Shown piece by piece: positions 54,073 through 63,362 of a stretch of DNA of 64,000 nucleotides. Where the stretch lies: assembly GCF_014656375.1 (NCBI RefSeq), contig NZ_BNCH01000002.1, forward strand, positions 577,414-641,413, in the 5' to 3' direction. The notes under the pieces were generated by a model, which saw nothing but the letters and a program-made list of their open reading frames with translations, made no database searches and was not told the DNA's origin. Position 1 is the stretch's first letter. Each line of letters begins with the position of its first letter. This stretch comes from Aliiroseovarius zhejiangensis. Its GTDB lineage: Bacteria > Pseudomonadota > Alphaproteobacteria > Rhodobacterales > Rhodobacteraceae. The translations under genes were made by a program, and so were the position numbers.

Positions 54073-55244
54073 AAGTGTTCCTGATCGCGGGCGAACCTTC
54101 CGGCGACCGGCTGGGCGCGGCCCTGATGGCGGGCCTGAAAACCCTCGTCGATCCGGTCGAATTTCTGGGCATCGGAGGCTCTGAGATGCAGGGGCAGGGG
54201 CTGCGGTCGCTATTTCCCATGTCAGAGCTGTCGATCATGGGCATCGCCGAAGTTGCGCCGAAATATTTCCACCTGAAACGCCGCATCCGTGAAACCGCGC
54301 AGGCGGTGATAGAAGCCAACCCTGACGTGCTGATCACCATCGACAGCCCCGATTTCTGCCTGCGCGTCGCACGCATCGTCAAGGAAAGCGAGGTCGAGGG
54401 GCTGACCTTCGGGCGTGACATACCCACGGTGCATTACGTGGCACCTTCGGTCTGGGCGTGGCGTCCCAAGCGGGCCGAGAAGATGGCGCAATGGATCGAC
54501 CATGTGCTGGCGCTGTTGCCGTTCGAGCCTCCCTATATGGAAGCCGCCGGGATGAGCTGCGATTTCGTGGGCCATCCGGTTGTGGCCGATCCCATCGCGA
54601 CCGAGGCCGAAGCACAGGCGTTCCGCGATCATCACCAGATCGGCACCGGGCCGCTGGTGCTTGCGCTGCCCGGATCGCGCAAGGGCGAGGTGACACGGCT
54701 GGCCGACCGCTTTGGCGACACACTGGGACGTGTGGCACGCGCGCATCCCGAGATGTCGGTCGCGTTGCCCGTGGCGCAGGGTGTCGAGGCTCTGGTACGC
54801 GATCTGACGGCCAACTGGCTGGTTAAGCCGATCCTGATTCCAGCCGATCAGCCCGACCTGAAACGCGCGGCCTTCCGGGCGGCGGACGTGGCGCTGGCCG
54901 CGTCAGGCACGGTCTCGCTGGAGCTGGCAGCCGCCGCGACCCCGATGGTGATCGCCTATGACATGAACTGGCTCAGCCGGGTTCTGATCGGGCGGTTGCT
55001 GCGGGTGGACACAGTGACGCTGGTCAATCTTGTCTCTGAGACACGGACCGTGCCCGAGTTTTTAGGTGCAGAGTGCACACCCGACCGGATCGCGCCCGCT
55101 CTTTTGGCGACGCTGGCTGACCCTGCGGCCCAGAATGAGGCGATGGCCCTGACCATGGATCGTTTGGGCCGGGGGGGCGAGGCGCCGGGGCTTCGGGCGG
55201 CGCGCTCGGTTCTGGACGCGGTGGCGCGGGCGCGCACGACCTGA
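54069..55244 (+). CDS. lpxB: Lipid-A-disaccharide synthase
   Basis: 391 residues. GT-B glycosyltransferase joining lipid X with UDP-diacylglucosamine. KVFLIAGEPSGDRLGAALMA at the start, MSELSIMGIAEVAPKYFHLK, HYVAPSVWAWRPKRAEKMAQ, and VALAASGTVSLELAAAATPM near residue 280. The start codon is GTG (54069), overlapping the lpxI stop. It ends the envelope block; the next gene is convergent. Confidence 0.96.
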   Translation: MKVFLIAGEPSGDRLGAALMAGLKTLVDPVEFLGIGGSEMQGQGLRSLFPMSELSIMGIAEVAPKYFHLKRRIRETAQAVIEANPDVLITIDSPDFCLRVARIVKESEVEGLTFGRDIPTVHYVAPSVWAWRPKRAEKMAQWIDHVLALLPFEPPYMEAAGMSCDFVGHPVVADPIATEAEAQAFRDHHQIGTGPLVLALPGSRKGEVTRLADRFGDTLGRVARAHPEMSVALPVAQGVEALVRDLTANWLVKPILIPADQPDLKRAAFRAADVALAASGTVSLELAAAATPMVIAYDMNWLSRVLIGRLLRVDTVTLVNLVSETRTVPEFLGAECTPDRIAPALLATLADPAAQNEAMALTMDRLGRGGEAPGLRAARSVLDAVARARTT

Positions 55245-55273
55245 CGGACGCACCCCGCCACAGACATGCGTGC

Positions 55274-55762
55274 TTACTGCGCCGTGGCCCCTTCGCTCAG
55301 GATCGCCTGAACCTTCGGGATGATTTCGGGCATCTTCTCTTGCATCAGCTTCAACACAATCGGGGTCTGGCGCTCTGTCACCTGCGGCAGTTTGCTCATC
55401 GCCGAACGCCCCAGATCGGTGGCATAGAAATCGCGGATCGCCTTGATCTCGTCAAAGGTGAACAGTTCGGCCATCACGGCGGCCTGATCGCGCATGATCT
55501 CGTACATCGGGCCGGTCATCTCGTCCTGATACAACTGGTTGATGCGCGCAATCTGGTCGTCGTTCAGGGGGATGCCCTTGCTTTTGATGTCATTGACAAT
55601 CGGCTGCCACATGGTCTTGATCATCGCCGCCATGTCGATGTCTTCCAGCGTGGCGTCAATATAGCCCGTGGCCAACGCCAACCGTTGTTCATAGGTTTCT
55701 TCAGCCTGAACAGGCGTGACAAGGGCCGCCGATACGGCGATGGCAGAGAGGAGATGGCGCAT
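55274..55762 (-). CDS. DUF2059 domain exported protein
   Basis: 162 residues. Signal peptide RHLLSAIAVSAALVTPVQA, then a helical domain of DUF2059 type (AAMIKTMWQPIVNDIKSKGI, FTFDEIKAIRDFYATDLGRS, LKLMQEKMPEIIPKVQAIL). Periplasmic, function unknown. ATG 55762 begins the signal peptide; the open frame to 55822 adds no similarity. It lies between lpxB (convergent) and mnmA (same strand, 94 bases away). Confidence 0.82.
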   Translation of the reverse strand: MRHLLSAIAVSAALVTPVQAEETYEQRLALATGYIDATLEDIDMAAMIKTMWQPIVNDIKSKGIPLNDDQIARINQLYQDEMTGPMYEIMRDQAAVMAELFTFDEIKAIRDFYATDLGRSAMSKLPQVTERQTPIVLKLMQEKMPEIIPKVQAILSEGATAQ

Positions 55763-55856
55763 GGAATGATCCTTTCGGTCTGTATGTGCCACGATCTTCC
55801 CAACGCGCGGTCCGGGACACAATGGCTTTGGTCAAGTCATCGCACCAAATCGGCGC

Positions 55857-57011
55857 TTAGCCACGCCAGATCCAGCCCCCTCCGAAGACGCGCGGCCCGT
55901 CGGGGGCATAGAAGACGCAGGCCTGCCCGGGGCTGACACCTTCTTCCGGGGTCAACAGTTCGACCTCTGCCTCGGTCTCTGAAATCGGGCGAATGATCGC
56001 CTCGCGCGCAGGGCGGGTTGAGCGGATCTTGACACCCATATGCCATTCCTTGCGGGCGGTGAACGGCTCGTCCCCCAGCCAGTTGATCTCGCGCACAGGC
56101 ACGGTGCGGGTGGCCAGCATTTCCTTCGGGCCGACGACGACCTGCTTTGCGTCCACGTCCAGTTTCACCACGTAAAGCGGCTCGGACAGGCCGCCAATCC
56201 CAAGGCCGCGCCGTTGTCCGATCGTGTAGTGAATGACGCCCTCGTGCTGGCCCAGCACGCGCCCGTCGGCATGGACGATCTCGCCCGGCTCAGCCGCACC
56301 GGGGCGCAGTTTTTCGATCACGCCCGCATAGTTGCCGTCCGGCACGAAGCAGATGTCCTGACTGTCGGGTTTGTCCGCGACCTCAAGCCCGTATTTGCGC
56401 GCCAGCGCACGGGTTTCATCCTTGGTTTTCAGATGGCCCAATGGGAAACGTAGGTATTCCAACTGCTCCGGTGTGGTCGAAAACAGGAAATAGCTTTGAT
56501 CACGCGCAGGGTCGGCGGCCCGGTGCAATTCAGGCCCGGCAGGCCCAATGGCGCGTTGGATGTAATGCCCGGTGGCCATGCAATCGGCCCCCAGATCGCG
56601 CGCGGTTTCCAGCAAGTCCTTGAACTTCACCCGCTCGTTACAACGGATGCAGGGCACGGGGGTGGCGCCCCCAAGATAGCTGTCGGCGAACTCTTCAATC
56701 ACGGCGTCCTGAAAGATGTTTTCATAATCCAGCACGTAATGCGGAAATCCCATACTTTCAGCAACATGGCGGGCGTCGTGAATGTCGATGCCGGCGCAAC
56801 AGGCGCCCTTCTTGGCCAGGGCTGCGCCGTGGTCATAAAGCTGCAATGTGACGCCGATCACGTCATAACCTTCTTCGGCCAACATCGCGGCCACGACCGA
56901 GCTGTCCACACCGCCTGACATCGCCACAACGACACGGGTCTCGGCCGGTGGTTTGGCGAAGCCGAGCGAGTTCAACACCGGGGTGTCTTGCATTTTCACG
57001 GTCGTGGACAT
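55857..57011 (-). CDS. mnmA: tRNA 2-thiouridine(34) synthase MnmA
   Basis: 384 residues. Activates U34 with ATP and inserts sulfur in tRNAs for Lys, Glu and Gln. PP-loop [18 protein letters not shown] near residue 27, catalytic cysteines in [15 protein letters not shown] and [12 protein letters not shown], and [14 protein letters not shown] in the adaptor region. ATG 57011 ([10 protein letters not shown]) has GGAAAGGATC upstream. It is divergent from sciP with 125 bases between. Confidence 0.96.
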   Translation of the reverse strand: MSTTVKMQDTPVLNSLGFAKPPAETRVVVAMSGGVDSSVVAAMLAEEGYDVIGVTLQLYDHGAALAKKGACCAGIDIHDARHVAESMGFPHYVLDYENIFQDAVIEEFADSYLGGATPVPCIRCNERVKFKDLLETARDLGADCMATGHYIQRAIGPAGPELHRAADPARDQSYFLFSTTPEQLEYLRFPLGHLKTKDETRALARKYGLEVADKPDSQDICFVPDGNYAGVIEKLRPGAAEPGEIVHADGRVLGQHEGVIHYTIGQRRGLGIGGLSEPLYVVKLDVDAKQVVVGPKEMLATRTVPVREINWLGDEPFTARKEWHMGVKIRSTRPAREAIIRPISETEAEVELLTPEEGVSPGQACVFYAPDGPRVFGGGWIWRG

Positions 57012-57136
57012 GACCAGATCCTTTCCAGAAGAAGGTCGGAATATATGAAAATTCGAATGAACAACAAGGGGCAGCTTCACCTCTCTTTAAGCCTAAGCGC
57101 CGAAAATCGTGCCAGACCAAGACGTGAGGGCTGGAT

Positions 57137-57415
57137 ATGTATCTGAAAAAAGTTGAAGGGCCACGGGCTGTGACCCTGCCGGACGGGTCGATCATGACGC
57201 GCGCTGATCTGCCCCCCAGGACCACCCGCCGTTGGGTGGCCAGCCGCAAGGCTGCGGTGGTGCGCGGCGTGCTGTCGGGACTGATCTCGGAAAAAGATGC
57301 GCAGGAGCTCTATGCCTTGTCGCCCGAAGAACTGGACGAATGGGTCAGGGCCGTGTCCACCCACGGCGAAGCCGCGCTGAAGGCGACATCGCTACAAAGG
57401 TATAGACAACCATAG
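57137..57415 (+). CDS. sciP: CtrA inhibitor SciP (DUF1153)
   Basis: 92 residues. In Caulobacter SciP is a helix-turn-helix protein that binds CtrA and holds back CtrA-dependent transcription. The fold is visible as VTLPDGSIMTRADLPPRTTR, WVASRKAAVVRGVLSGLIS, EKDAQELYALSPEELDEWVR and the closing GEAALKATSLQRYR, close to Caulobacter SciP over the full length. It sits 99 bases upstream of ctrA on the same strand, so inhibitor and target are neighbours. ATG 57137 follows GAGGGCTGG. Confidence 0.9.
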   Translation: MYLKKVEGPRAVTLPDGSIMTRADLPPRTTRRWVASRKAAVVRGVLSGLISEKDAQELYALSPEELDEWVRAVSTHGEAALKATSLQRYRQP

Positions 57416-57442
57416 ATTGTTTTCGCTAAAAGTTCTGCATGG

Positions 57443-57459
57443 GTAACGTGTGGTTAACC
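57443..57459 (+). promoter_or_regulatory. Near-complete CtrA box upstream of ctrA
   Basis: GTAA (57443-57446), 7 bases, TTAACC (57454-57459): the TTAA-N7-TTAA pattern with one mismatch. It lies 55 bases before the ctrA start, a position fitting autoregulation. Confidence 0.55.
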
Positions 57460-57514
57460 ATTTCACGAGATGCTGAGTGCGAATACCAGGACTTTTAAGC
57501 GGAGAACCCGAAAC

Positions 57515-58228
57515 ATGCGTATCCTTTTGGTGGAAGACGACCCGACAACATCGCGCAGCATCGAATTGATGCTGACCCATGCCAATCTGAATGTCTATGC
57601 AACCGATCTGGGCGAAGAAGGGGTCGATCTGGCCAAGCTCTATGATTACGACCTGATCCTCCTGGACCTGAACCTGCCTGACATGAACGGGCATGAGGTT
57701 CTGCGCCAGCTGCGCATGTCACGGGTGGAAACGCCGATCCTGATCCTCTCCGGAGCCGATGACACCGAAAACAAGATCAAGGGATTCGGGTTCGGTGCTG
57801 ACGACTACATGACGAAGCCGTTTCACCGGGAGGAGCTGATTGCCCGCATTCACGCGATCATCCGCCGGTCGAAAGGCCATTCGCAATCGGTAATCAAGAC
57901 CGGGCAGATCGCCGTGAATCTGGATGCCAAGACCGTCGATGTGGACGGGCGCACGGTGCACCTGACCGGCAAGGAATACCAGATGCTGGAGCTGCTTTCC
58001 CTGCGCAAGGGCACAACCCTGACGAAAGAAATGTTCCTGAATCACCTGTATGGCGGCATGGACGAACCGGAACTGAAAATCATCGACGTGTTCATCTGCA
58101 AGCTGCGCAAGAAACTGGCCACGGCGACGGGCGGCGACAGCCATATCGAAACCGTCTGGGGGCGTGGATATGTCTTGCGCGACCCCGAGCCGGCTGAACT
58201 GGATGCCAAGATCGCGATGGGGGCCTGA
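57515..58228 (+). CDS. ctrA: Cell-cycle response regulator CtrA
   Basis: 237 residues. Receiver domain [19 protein letters not shown] with phospho-acceptor Asp51 in [11 protein letters not shown], and an OmpR-type DNA-binding domain ([20 protein letters not shown], then [15 protein letters not shown]). The C-terminal half is almost identical to Caulobacter CtrA. In Rhodobacterales CtrA is usually not essential and controls motility, gene transfer agents and quorum-sensing outputs. The tail ends in Gly-Ala rather than the Ala-Ala degradation tip of Caulobacter. ATG 57515 has GCGGAGAAC upstream. Confidence 0.96.
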   Translation: MRILLVEDDPTTSRSIELMLTHANLNVYATDLGEEGVDLAKLYDYDLILLDLNLPDMNGHEVLRQLRMSRVETPILILSGADDTENKIKGFGFGADDYMTKPFHREELIARIHAIIRRSKGHSQSVIKTGQIAVNLDAKTVDVDGRTVHLTGKEYQMLELLSLRKGTTLTKEMFLNHLYGGMDEPELKIIDVFICKLRKKLATATGGDSHIETVWGRGYVLRDPEPAELDAKIAMGA

Positions 58229-58259
58229 ACCGCCACGCCGCCGCGGTCGAAAAGCTGTT

Positions 58260-59168
58260 TCAGCGGACCAAGGCCCGGGCGATGCGCGCGGCAAGGCGCG
58301 CATTGTTCTTGACCAGCGCGACATTGGCGACAAGCGACGCGCCCTCGGTCGCGTGAAAGATGCGATCCAGCAGAAAGGGTGTCACCGACTTGGCCGCGAT
58401 ACCCTTGTCGTGGGCGGCGGCAAGGGCGTCCTCGATCACCGGGGTGATCACCTCGGTGGGGATTTCATCTGCCGCCGGGATCGGGTTTGCCACCAGATGC
58501 CCTCCGGCCAGGCCCATCGCCGTACGTGTTTTCATGGCCTGCGCGATCTGGACCGGATCCTCCATCGACAAGGGCGCGGGCAAGCCGGACGAGCGAGACC
58601 AGAACGCCGGGAACTCTGCCTGACCGAAAGCGATCACCGGCACGCCCAGCGTTTCGAGCACTTCGAGAGTCTTGGGAATGTCCAGAATGGCCTTGGCACC
58701 GGCCGCCACCACGGTCACCGGGGTCTTTGCCAGTTCCTGCAAGTCGGCGGAGATGTCGAAACTGTCTTCCGCGCCGCGATGGACCCCGCCGATACCACCA
58801 GTGGCAAAGACCTCGATCCCGGCCAGGTGGGCCGCGATCATCGTGGCCGCAACCGTCGTCGCCCCGGTGCCGCCGGTGGCAATGCAAGCGGCCAGGTCGG
58901 CGCGTGACAGTTTGGCCACGTCCTGCGCCTGACCCAGAGTCTCCAGTTCGTCATCGGACAGGCCGATATGCAACCTGCCATCAAGCACCGCGATGGTTGC
59001 CGGAATCGCGCCGTTGTCGCGGATCAGCATTTCAACTTCGCGGGCCGTGTCGACATTCTGGGGCCACGGCATGCCATGTGTGATGATCGTGCTTTCCAAC
59101 GCAACGATGGGCTGGCCGTGGGCGCGGGCATTGGCGACCTCGTCCGAGAAATGAAGGGGTAGGGTCAT
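58260..59168 (-). CDS. psuG: Pseudouridine-5'-phosphate glycosidase
   Basis: 302 residues. Splits pseudouridine 5'-phosphate into uracil and ribose 5-phosphate. Family marks: VALESTIITHGMPWPQNVDT, ATGGTGATTVAATMIAAHLA, VFATGGIGGVHRGAEDSFDI and FWSRSSGLPAPL. It overlaps psuK by four bases, a coupled catabolic pair for pseudouridine released from RNA turnover. It converges on ctrA with 31 bases between, no hairpin. Confidence 0.94.
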   Translation of the reverse strand: MTLPLHFSDEVANARAHGQPIVALESTIITHGMPWPQNVDTAREVEMLIRDNGAIPATIAVLDGRLHIGLSDDELETLGQAQDVAKLSRADLAACIATGGTGATTVAATMIAAHLAGIEVFATGGIGGVHRGAEDSFDISADLQELAKTPVTVVAAGAKAILDIPKTLEVLETLGVPVIAFGQAEFPAFWSRSSGLPAPLSMEDPVQIAQAMKTRTAMGLAGGHLVANPIPAADEIPTEVITPVIEDALAAAHDKGIAAKSVTPFLLDRIFHATEGASLVANVALVKNNARLAARIARALVR

Positions 59169-60061
59169 GTGTCGTCTTCTCCCGAAACATAATGGGCGGC
59201 GGTATGTTGGGCATGTGACAGGGCATCGGCTGGCGCCTTGCCCGCGATTTCAGCCGCAATATGTGCGGCCATGAAGGTGTCTCCCGCCCCGGTAATGCGA
59301 CGGACGCGGACCGCGGGGCAGGGGGTCTGGATCACGCCGTGCGTCTTGCTTCCATCGGCCGCGAAACTGCCCCCATCGGTGACAAGCACTCGGTTGGCCC
59401 CCGCTGCCAGCAGCCCTTCGGCCGCTTCAAGCGCGTTGTCGAAAGACTGATTGGCCAGGTATCCGGCTTCTTCCCGGTTGACATAAAGCGTGGCGCCCGG
59501 GTGGGCCATCAATGGGGCCAGGCGTCGCGCCTTGCCGGGGCTGGCGGGCGCCACGCGCAGATCGGCAGCGGCAAAGCTGGGTCGCCGGGCAATGTCAGTC
59601 AGCAACGCCAGCGTCAGGTTTCCATCCAACGCAATCACCCCGGTATATGGCGCCTTGGACGACCCGAGCGTGCCGTCCTCCAGCGGTGTCAGGATCGCGT
59701 CACCGGCTGCTTCGAGCGAATGGGCATCCGCGATCGCTGCGACCAGGCCCTGGGGGCCTTCGATCGCCATATAGACATCAGTGGGCAGGCCTGAAGGGCG
59801 GTGAACATAGCGTGTCACCATACCGCGCGCGCCGCACTCGGCCAGAAGCTCTTCGCCTTCCGCATCGCGCCCGATGGCGGTCAGAAGGGCGGGGCGCAGG
59901 TCAAACCGCTGCGCCGTCATCGCGATGTTCATCGCAACGCCCCCCGGCAGGCGCGTGATCCGGCCCGGTTCATCCGACCCGATCCGCATCGCATGCTGCG
60001 TGCGCCCGATCACGTCCCACAACACGGACCCGATGCAAAGAATGTCATGCGTCATCGTCAT
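59165..60061 (-). CDS. psuK: PfkB-family kinase, probably pseudouridine kinase
   Basis: 298 residues. Ribokinase fold with HDILCIGSVLWDVIGR at the start, PGGVAMNIAMTAQRF near residue 40 and the catalytic ITGAGDTFMAAHIAAEIAG near residue 260 (Asp as base). Next to psuG the likely substrate is pseudouridine, phosphorylated for the glycosidase. ATG 60061 has AAGAGGAAGC directly before it; the frame is open to 60094. Divergent from rpsB. Confidence 0.88.
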   Translation of the reverse strand: MTMTHDILCIGSVLWDVIGRTQHAMRIGSDEPGRITRLPGGVAMNIAMTAQRFDLRPALLTAIGRDAEGEELLAECGARGMVTRYVHRPSGLPTDVYMAIEGPQGLVAAIADAHSLEAAGDAILTPLEDGTLGSSKAPYTGVIALDGNLTLALLTDIARRPSFAAADLRVAPASPGKARRLAPLMAHPGATLYVNREEAGYLANQSFDNALEAAEGLLAAGANRVLVTDGGSFAADGSKTHGVIQTPCPAVRVRRITGAGDTFMAAHIAAEIAGKAPADALSHAQHTAAHYVSGEDDT

Positions 60062-60167
60062 GCTTCCTCTTTGCCGAGGAACACGCCGCGACACAAGAGC
60101 CGATCTGTCGCCCGCTTGTCACGCGGTTGAAACCAACGGAATATGGCAAATACCCTGCGTTTTGGGC

Positions 60168-60196
60168 TTGTCAGGGGGCGGGCGGGGGTCTATACG
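60168..60196 (+). promoter_or_regulatory. Candidate promoter of rpsB
   Basis: TTGTCA (60168-60173), 17-base G-rich spacer, TATACG (60191-60196). The start near 60203 gives a leader of about 160 bases that contains several GC stems (for example CCGG-ttgag-CCGG near 60252), compatible with S2 feedback control known for rpsB in other bacteria. Confidence 0.5.
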
Positions 60197-60366
60197 CCCC
60201 CCATCAATCCACAGGCGGGGTTGGGCTGATGAGGGAGACATCCTCGGACGTCCGCCGGTTGAGCCGGGGAATGACCATGTGTTGATGCCGTCAAAAGTGG
60301 CGCGATTACAGGGACATGAACCGCTCGTTAGGCCCCGTCAAGGTAGAAACCGGAAAGGAAAAGAAC

Positions 60367-61149
60367 ATGGCGCTGCCTGATTTTTCGCTGCGTCAGCTGC
60401 TTGAAGCTGGCGTTCACTTTGGTCACCAGACCCAACGCTGGAACCCCCGTATGGCACCGTTCATCTATGGTGAACGCAACGGGATCCACATTTTCGACCT
60501 GACGCAAACCCTGCCGATGCTGGACGCCGCGCTGAATGCCGTGCGCGAGACTGTCGCCAAGGGTGGCCGCGTTCTGTTCGTCGGCACTAAACGCCAGGCC
60601 GCTGGCGCAATTGCCGAAGCTGCCGAGAAATCGGCCCAGTATTACATGAACCACCGCTGGCTGGGTGGCACGCTGACCAACTGGCAGACCGTGTCGCAGT
60701 CGATCAATCGTCTGAAGGATTATGACGACAAGCTGGCGAATGGTGCCGAAGGCCTGACCAAAAAAGAGCGTCTGGGCATGGAACGCGAGCAGGCAAAACT
60801 GCAAGCGTCGCTGGGCGGCATTCGCGAAATGGGTGGCGTGCCGGACCTTCTGTTCGTCATCGACGTGAAAAAAGAAGCCCTGGCCATCGCCGAAGCCAAC
60901 AAGCTGGGCATCCCGGTTGTGGCCGTGGTCGACACCAACTGCCCGCCGGAAGGCGTGGATTACATCATTCCGGGCAATGACGACGCAGCCCGCGCCATCG
61001 CGCTTTACTGCGATCTGGCGTCGCGCGCGGCCCTTGACGGAATGTCGGCCCAGCTTGGCGCCGCCGGCGTCGACATCGGCGCGATGGAAGAGGCGCCGGC
61101 AGAAGAAGCTGTTGCCGAGCCCGCCCAGGAAGCTGCCACGGCCGAATAA
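60367..61149 (+). CDS. rpsB: 30S ribosomal protein S2
   Basis: 260 residues. Core small-subunit protein: [20 protein letters not shown] at the start, [58 protein letters not shown] and [21 protein letters not shown] 30-residue acidic Ala/Glu tail is typical of alphaproteobacteria. ATG 60367 follows GGAAAGGAAAAGAAC. tsf follows after a hairpin, the conserved rpsB-tsf pair. Confidence 0.98.
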   Translation: MALPDFSLRQLLEAGVHFGHQTQRWNPRMAPFIYGERNGIHIFDLTQTLPMLDAALNAVRETVAKGGRVLFVGTKRQAAGAIAEAAEKSAQYYMNHRWLGGTLTNWQTVSQSINRLKDYDDKLANGAEGLTKKERLGMEREQAKLQASLGGIREMGGVPDLLFVIDVKKEALAIAEANKLGIPVVAVVDTNCPPEGVDYIIPGNDDAARAIALYCDLASRAALDGMSAQLGAAGVDIGAMEEAPAEEAVAEPAQEAATAE

Positions 61150-61162
61150 GCGTCGTGCACGA

Positions 61163-61186
61163 GCGGGGCAGGGTGATTTGCCCCGC
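61163..61186 (+). repeat. Hairpin between rpsB and tsf
   Basis: GCGGGGCA (61163-61170) with TGCCCCGC (61179-61186), 8-base loop, followed by GTCTTGTC. It may attenuate or process the rpsB-tsf transcript. Confidence 0.6.
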
Positions 61187-61270
61187 GTCTTGTCACAGAA
61201 TTGATCCGGGCAAGGTGGCGGCCGAATCGTTCCGCGCGCGCCCCGCCCCGACACACCAAGGAGCTGAGAT

Positions 61271-62146
61271 ATGGCAATCACTGCTGCACTCGTCAAAGAA
61301 CTGCGCGAATCCACCGGCGTCGGCATGATGGACGCGAAAAAGGCACTGGTCGAAAATGATGGCGACATGGACGCGGCCGTCGACTGGCTGCGCACCAAAG
61401 GTCTGGCCAAAGCCGCCAAGAAGGCCGGTCGCACCGCTGCCGAGGGTCTGGTCGCCGTGGCCGTGGCCGGTGGCAAGGGCGTGGCTGTCGAAGTGAACTC
61501 GGAAACCGACTTTGTCGCGAAAAACGCTGAGTTCCAGAAGATGGTTTCGGGTATCGCGAATGCGGCCCTGCATGTGGACGATCTGGACGCGCTGAACGCC
61601 GCCGATCTGGATGGCAAGTCTGTTGCGGACACGATCACCAACAAGATCGCCACCATCGGCGAAAACATGTCGCTGCGCCGCATGGCATCGGTCGAGGGTG
61701 ACAGCGTTGTGACCTATGTCCACAACGCCGCTGCCGACGGCATGGGCAAAATCGGCGTTCTGGTTGCGATGAACGGTGGCTCGGAAGAGTTTGGCCGTCA
61801 GGTCGCAATGCACATTGCCGCCGCCAACCCGCAGGCACTGAACGAAGCCGAGCTGGATGCAGCGGTCGTCGAGAAAGAGCGCACCATCCTGACCGAGCAA
61901 GCCCGCGAAAGCGGCAAGCCCGAAAACATCATCGAGAACATGATCAAGGGTCGGATGAAGAAATTCCTGGCCGAAGTCACCCTTCTGGGGCAGGACTTCG
62001 TGATCAACCCCGACCTGACCGTCGAAGCCGCCGCCAAAGAGGCCGGCGCCGAGATTGTCGGTTATGTCCGCATGGAAGTGGGCGAGGGGATCGAGAAAGA
62101 AGAAGCCGATTTCGCCGCAGAAGTGGCCGCCGCCGTTCAAGGCTGA
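61271..62146 (+). CDS. tsf: Elongation factor Ts
   Basis: 291 residues. Nucleotide exchange factor for EF-Tu. N-terminal UBA-like [20 protein letters not shown] and [18 protein letters not shown], the core [18 protein letters not shown] (contact with EF-Tu), and C-terminal [23 protein letters not shown] 61271 follows AAGGAGCTGAGAT. A strong terminator closes the rpsB-tsf unit. Confidence 0.98.
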   Translation: MAITAALVKELRESTGVGMMDAKKALVENDGDMDAAVDWLRTKGLAKAAKKAGRTAAEGLVAVAVAGGKGVAVEVNSETDFVAKNAEFQKMVSGIANAALHVDDLDALNAADLDGKSVADTITNKIATIGENMSLRRMASVEGDSVVTYVHNAAADGMGKIGVLVAMNGGSEEFGRQVAMHIAAANPQALNEAELDAAVVEKERTILTEQARESGKPENIIENMIKGRMKKFLAEVTLLGQDFVINPDLTVEAAAKEAGAEIVGYVRMEVGEGIEKEEADFAAEVAAAVQG

Positions 62147-62169
62147 TCTGGTCACAAACGAGATCAAGA

Positions 62170-62195
62170 AAGGGCCGGGCAACCGGTCCTTTTTT
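62170..62195 (+). terminator. Rho-independent terminator of rpsB-tsf
   Basis: Nine-pair stem (one G-T pair) AAGGGCCGG / CCGGTCCTT closed by a GCAA tetraloop and followed by TTTT. Confidence 0.9.
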
Positions 62196-62314
62196 CGTGA
62201 AGCGATTTGATTTCTCATCATGTCGCGGCAGGCGGGCGAAAACGAGATGCGGCGCCAACGGGAAGGTTGACGCCGCAAAGAACCGCACGGGACAAGTGCT
62301 TTTCTTTCTAGGAG

Positions 62315-62384
62315 TTCCGGTGATTAGGTTGCTGGTGCCTTTGGTATGAATACTCCATCAGCACCAGCTCCCGGTTTCCCGGAA
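62315..62384. repeat. Nested symmetric inverted repeat in the tsf-luxR spacer
   Basis: Outer arms TTCCGG (62315-62320) and CCGGAA (62379-62384); inner arms GCTGGTGC (62331-62338) and GCACCAGC (62361-62368); the two unpaired gaps between them are both exactly 10 bases. The centre has GTAT-ga-ATAC. The region 62147-62601 otherwise holds only the tsf terminator and no convincing gene. Could be a small RNA or a regulator site. Confidence 0.45.
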
Positions 62385-62601
62385 GAATGAGACGTTGTCT
62401 GAAATCGCAGTACGTCCACCCCTTCAAGTTCCAACGGCTTCAAAGCCACCACTCACGGAACAGTTACATCATGCCGCAAAAATCCGCCGAAGGGAAGTCA
62501 GGGTTTCCCTACCGTATGGTCAATATCTTGTGATCTTTTGTTCGCAAGCGGTCGACAATCTCGCAATTTTGTTGCTGATAGGTTCGCACACCTAGAATTG
62601 C

Positions 62602-63357
62602 TCAACTGTGAGGCGAGCGAATCTGATTCAGGTAAGCGATCTTTAGAATCGCCTGCGCCGTGGTGTTGACACCCAACTTCTCGCGGGCGATTCGCAGGTG
62701 TTTTTCGACCGTGGCGGGCGACACGCCCATGATGGTCGCGATGTCCTGATTGGTCTTGCCCGTGCCGACCCATTCCAGCACCTCGCGTTGGCGGCTCGAC
62801 AATCTGGCGCGGGCGGTTTCATGGGGCAGGGACATGATCTTCAGATGTGCCACATGGTTCATCATCTCGATCTCTTTGCCATCACTGACCCAGATCCGAT
62901 CGACCTCGTCCTGACTCAGCCCGGCTTGGGCGGTCAACGCCATCACTGCGCGCGCCTGTTTCGCCGACACCGGGAACGAAATGGTATAACCGGCAGTGAC
63001 ATTCATCTGGCGATTGATTTCGCGCACTTTCAAGCCTTTTTCCGACAGCCTGTGGGCGTTCTGGTGGACCCAGGACCAACTGCATGCGCCGCTGTTGTTC
63101 GAGGCCCATTCGATCATCGGCGAATGGCGGTACAGCTCGTCTTCGGAATACAGCAGCTTGACATATTCGGGCGGATGCGACGACAGGATCAACGCATCTT
63201 CGCGCGGGCCCAACGAGGTTGGTGTGGTGAAATGCGTGCAGCCATAAACCAGTCGGTCAAAGCCAAACTCTTTCATTGCGGCGCAATGGATGTCCCACAA
63301 TTCGGCAATGGATGTGCTTTCACACACTCTGGACACGTAATCGAGCAGATGATCCAT
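62602..63357 (-). CDS. LuxR-family regulator with autoinducer-binding domain
   Basis: 251 residues. The N-terminal 165 or so resemble the acyl-homoserine-lactone binding domain (LLYSEDELYRHSPMIEWASN, then WSWVHQNAHRLSEKGLKVRE); the C-terminal LuxR HTH is clear (LSSRQREVLEWVGTGKTNQD, VSPATVEKHLRIAREKLGVN). No luxI-type synthase is in the window, so it may be a solo receptor or its partner lies elsewhere. aroQ ends 5 bases before the start of this gene on the same strand, so the two may be co-transcribed. Confidence 0.87.
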   Translation of the reverse strand: MDHLLDYVSRVCESTSIAELWDIHCAAMKEFGFDRLVYGCTHFTTPTSLGPREDALILSSHPPEYVKLLYSEDELYRHSPMIEWASNNSGACSWSWVHQNAHRLSEKGLKVREINRQMNVTAGYTISFPVSAKQARAVMALTAQAGLSQDEVDRIWVSDGKEIEMMNHVAHLKIMSLPHETARARLSSRQREVLEWVGTGKTNQDIATIMGVSPATVEKHLRIAREKLGVNTTAQAILKIAYLNQIRSPHS

Positions 63358-63362
63358 CCAGA

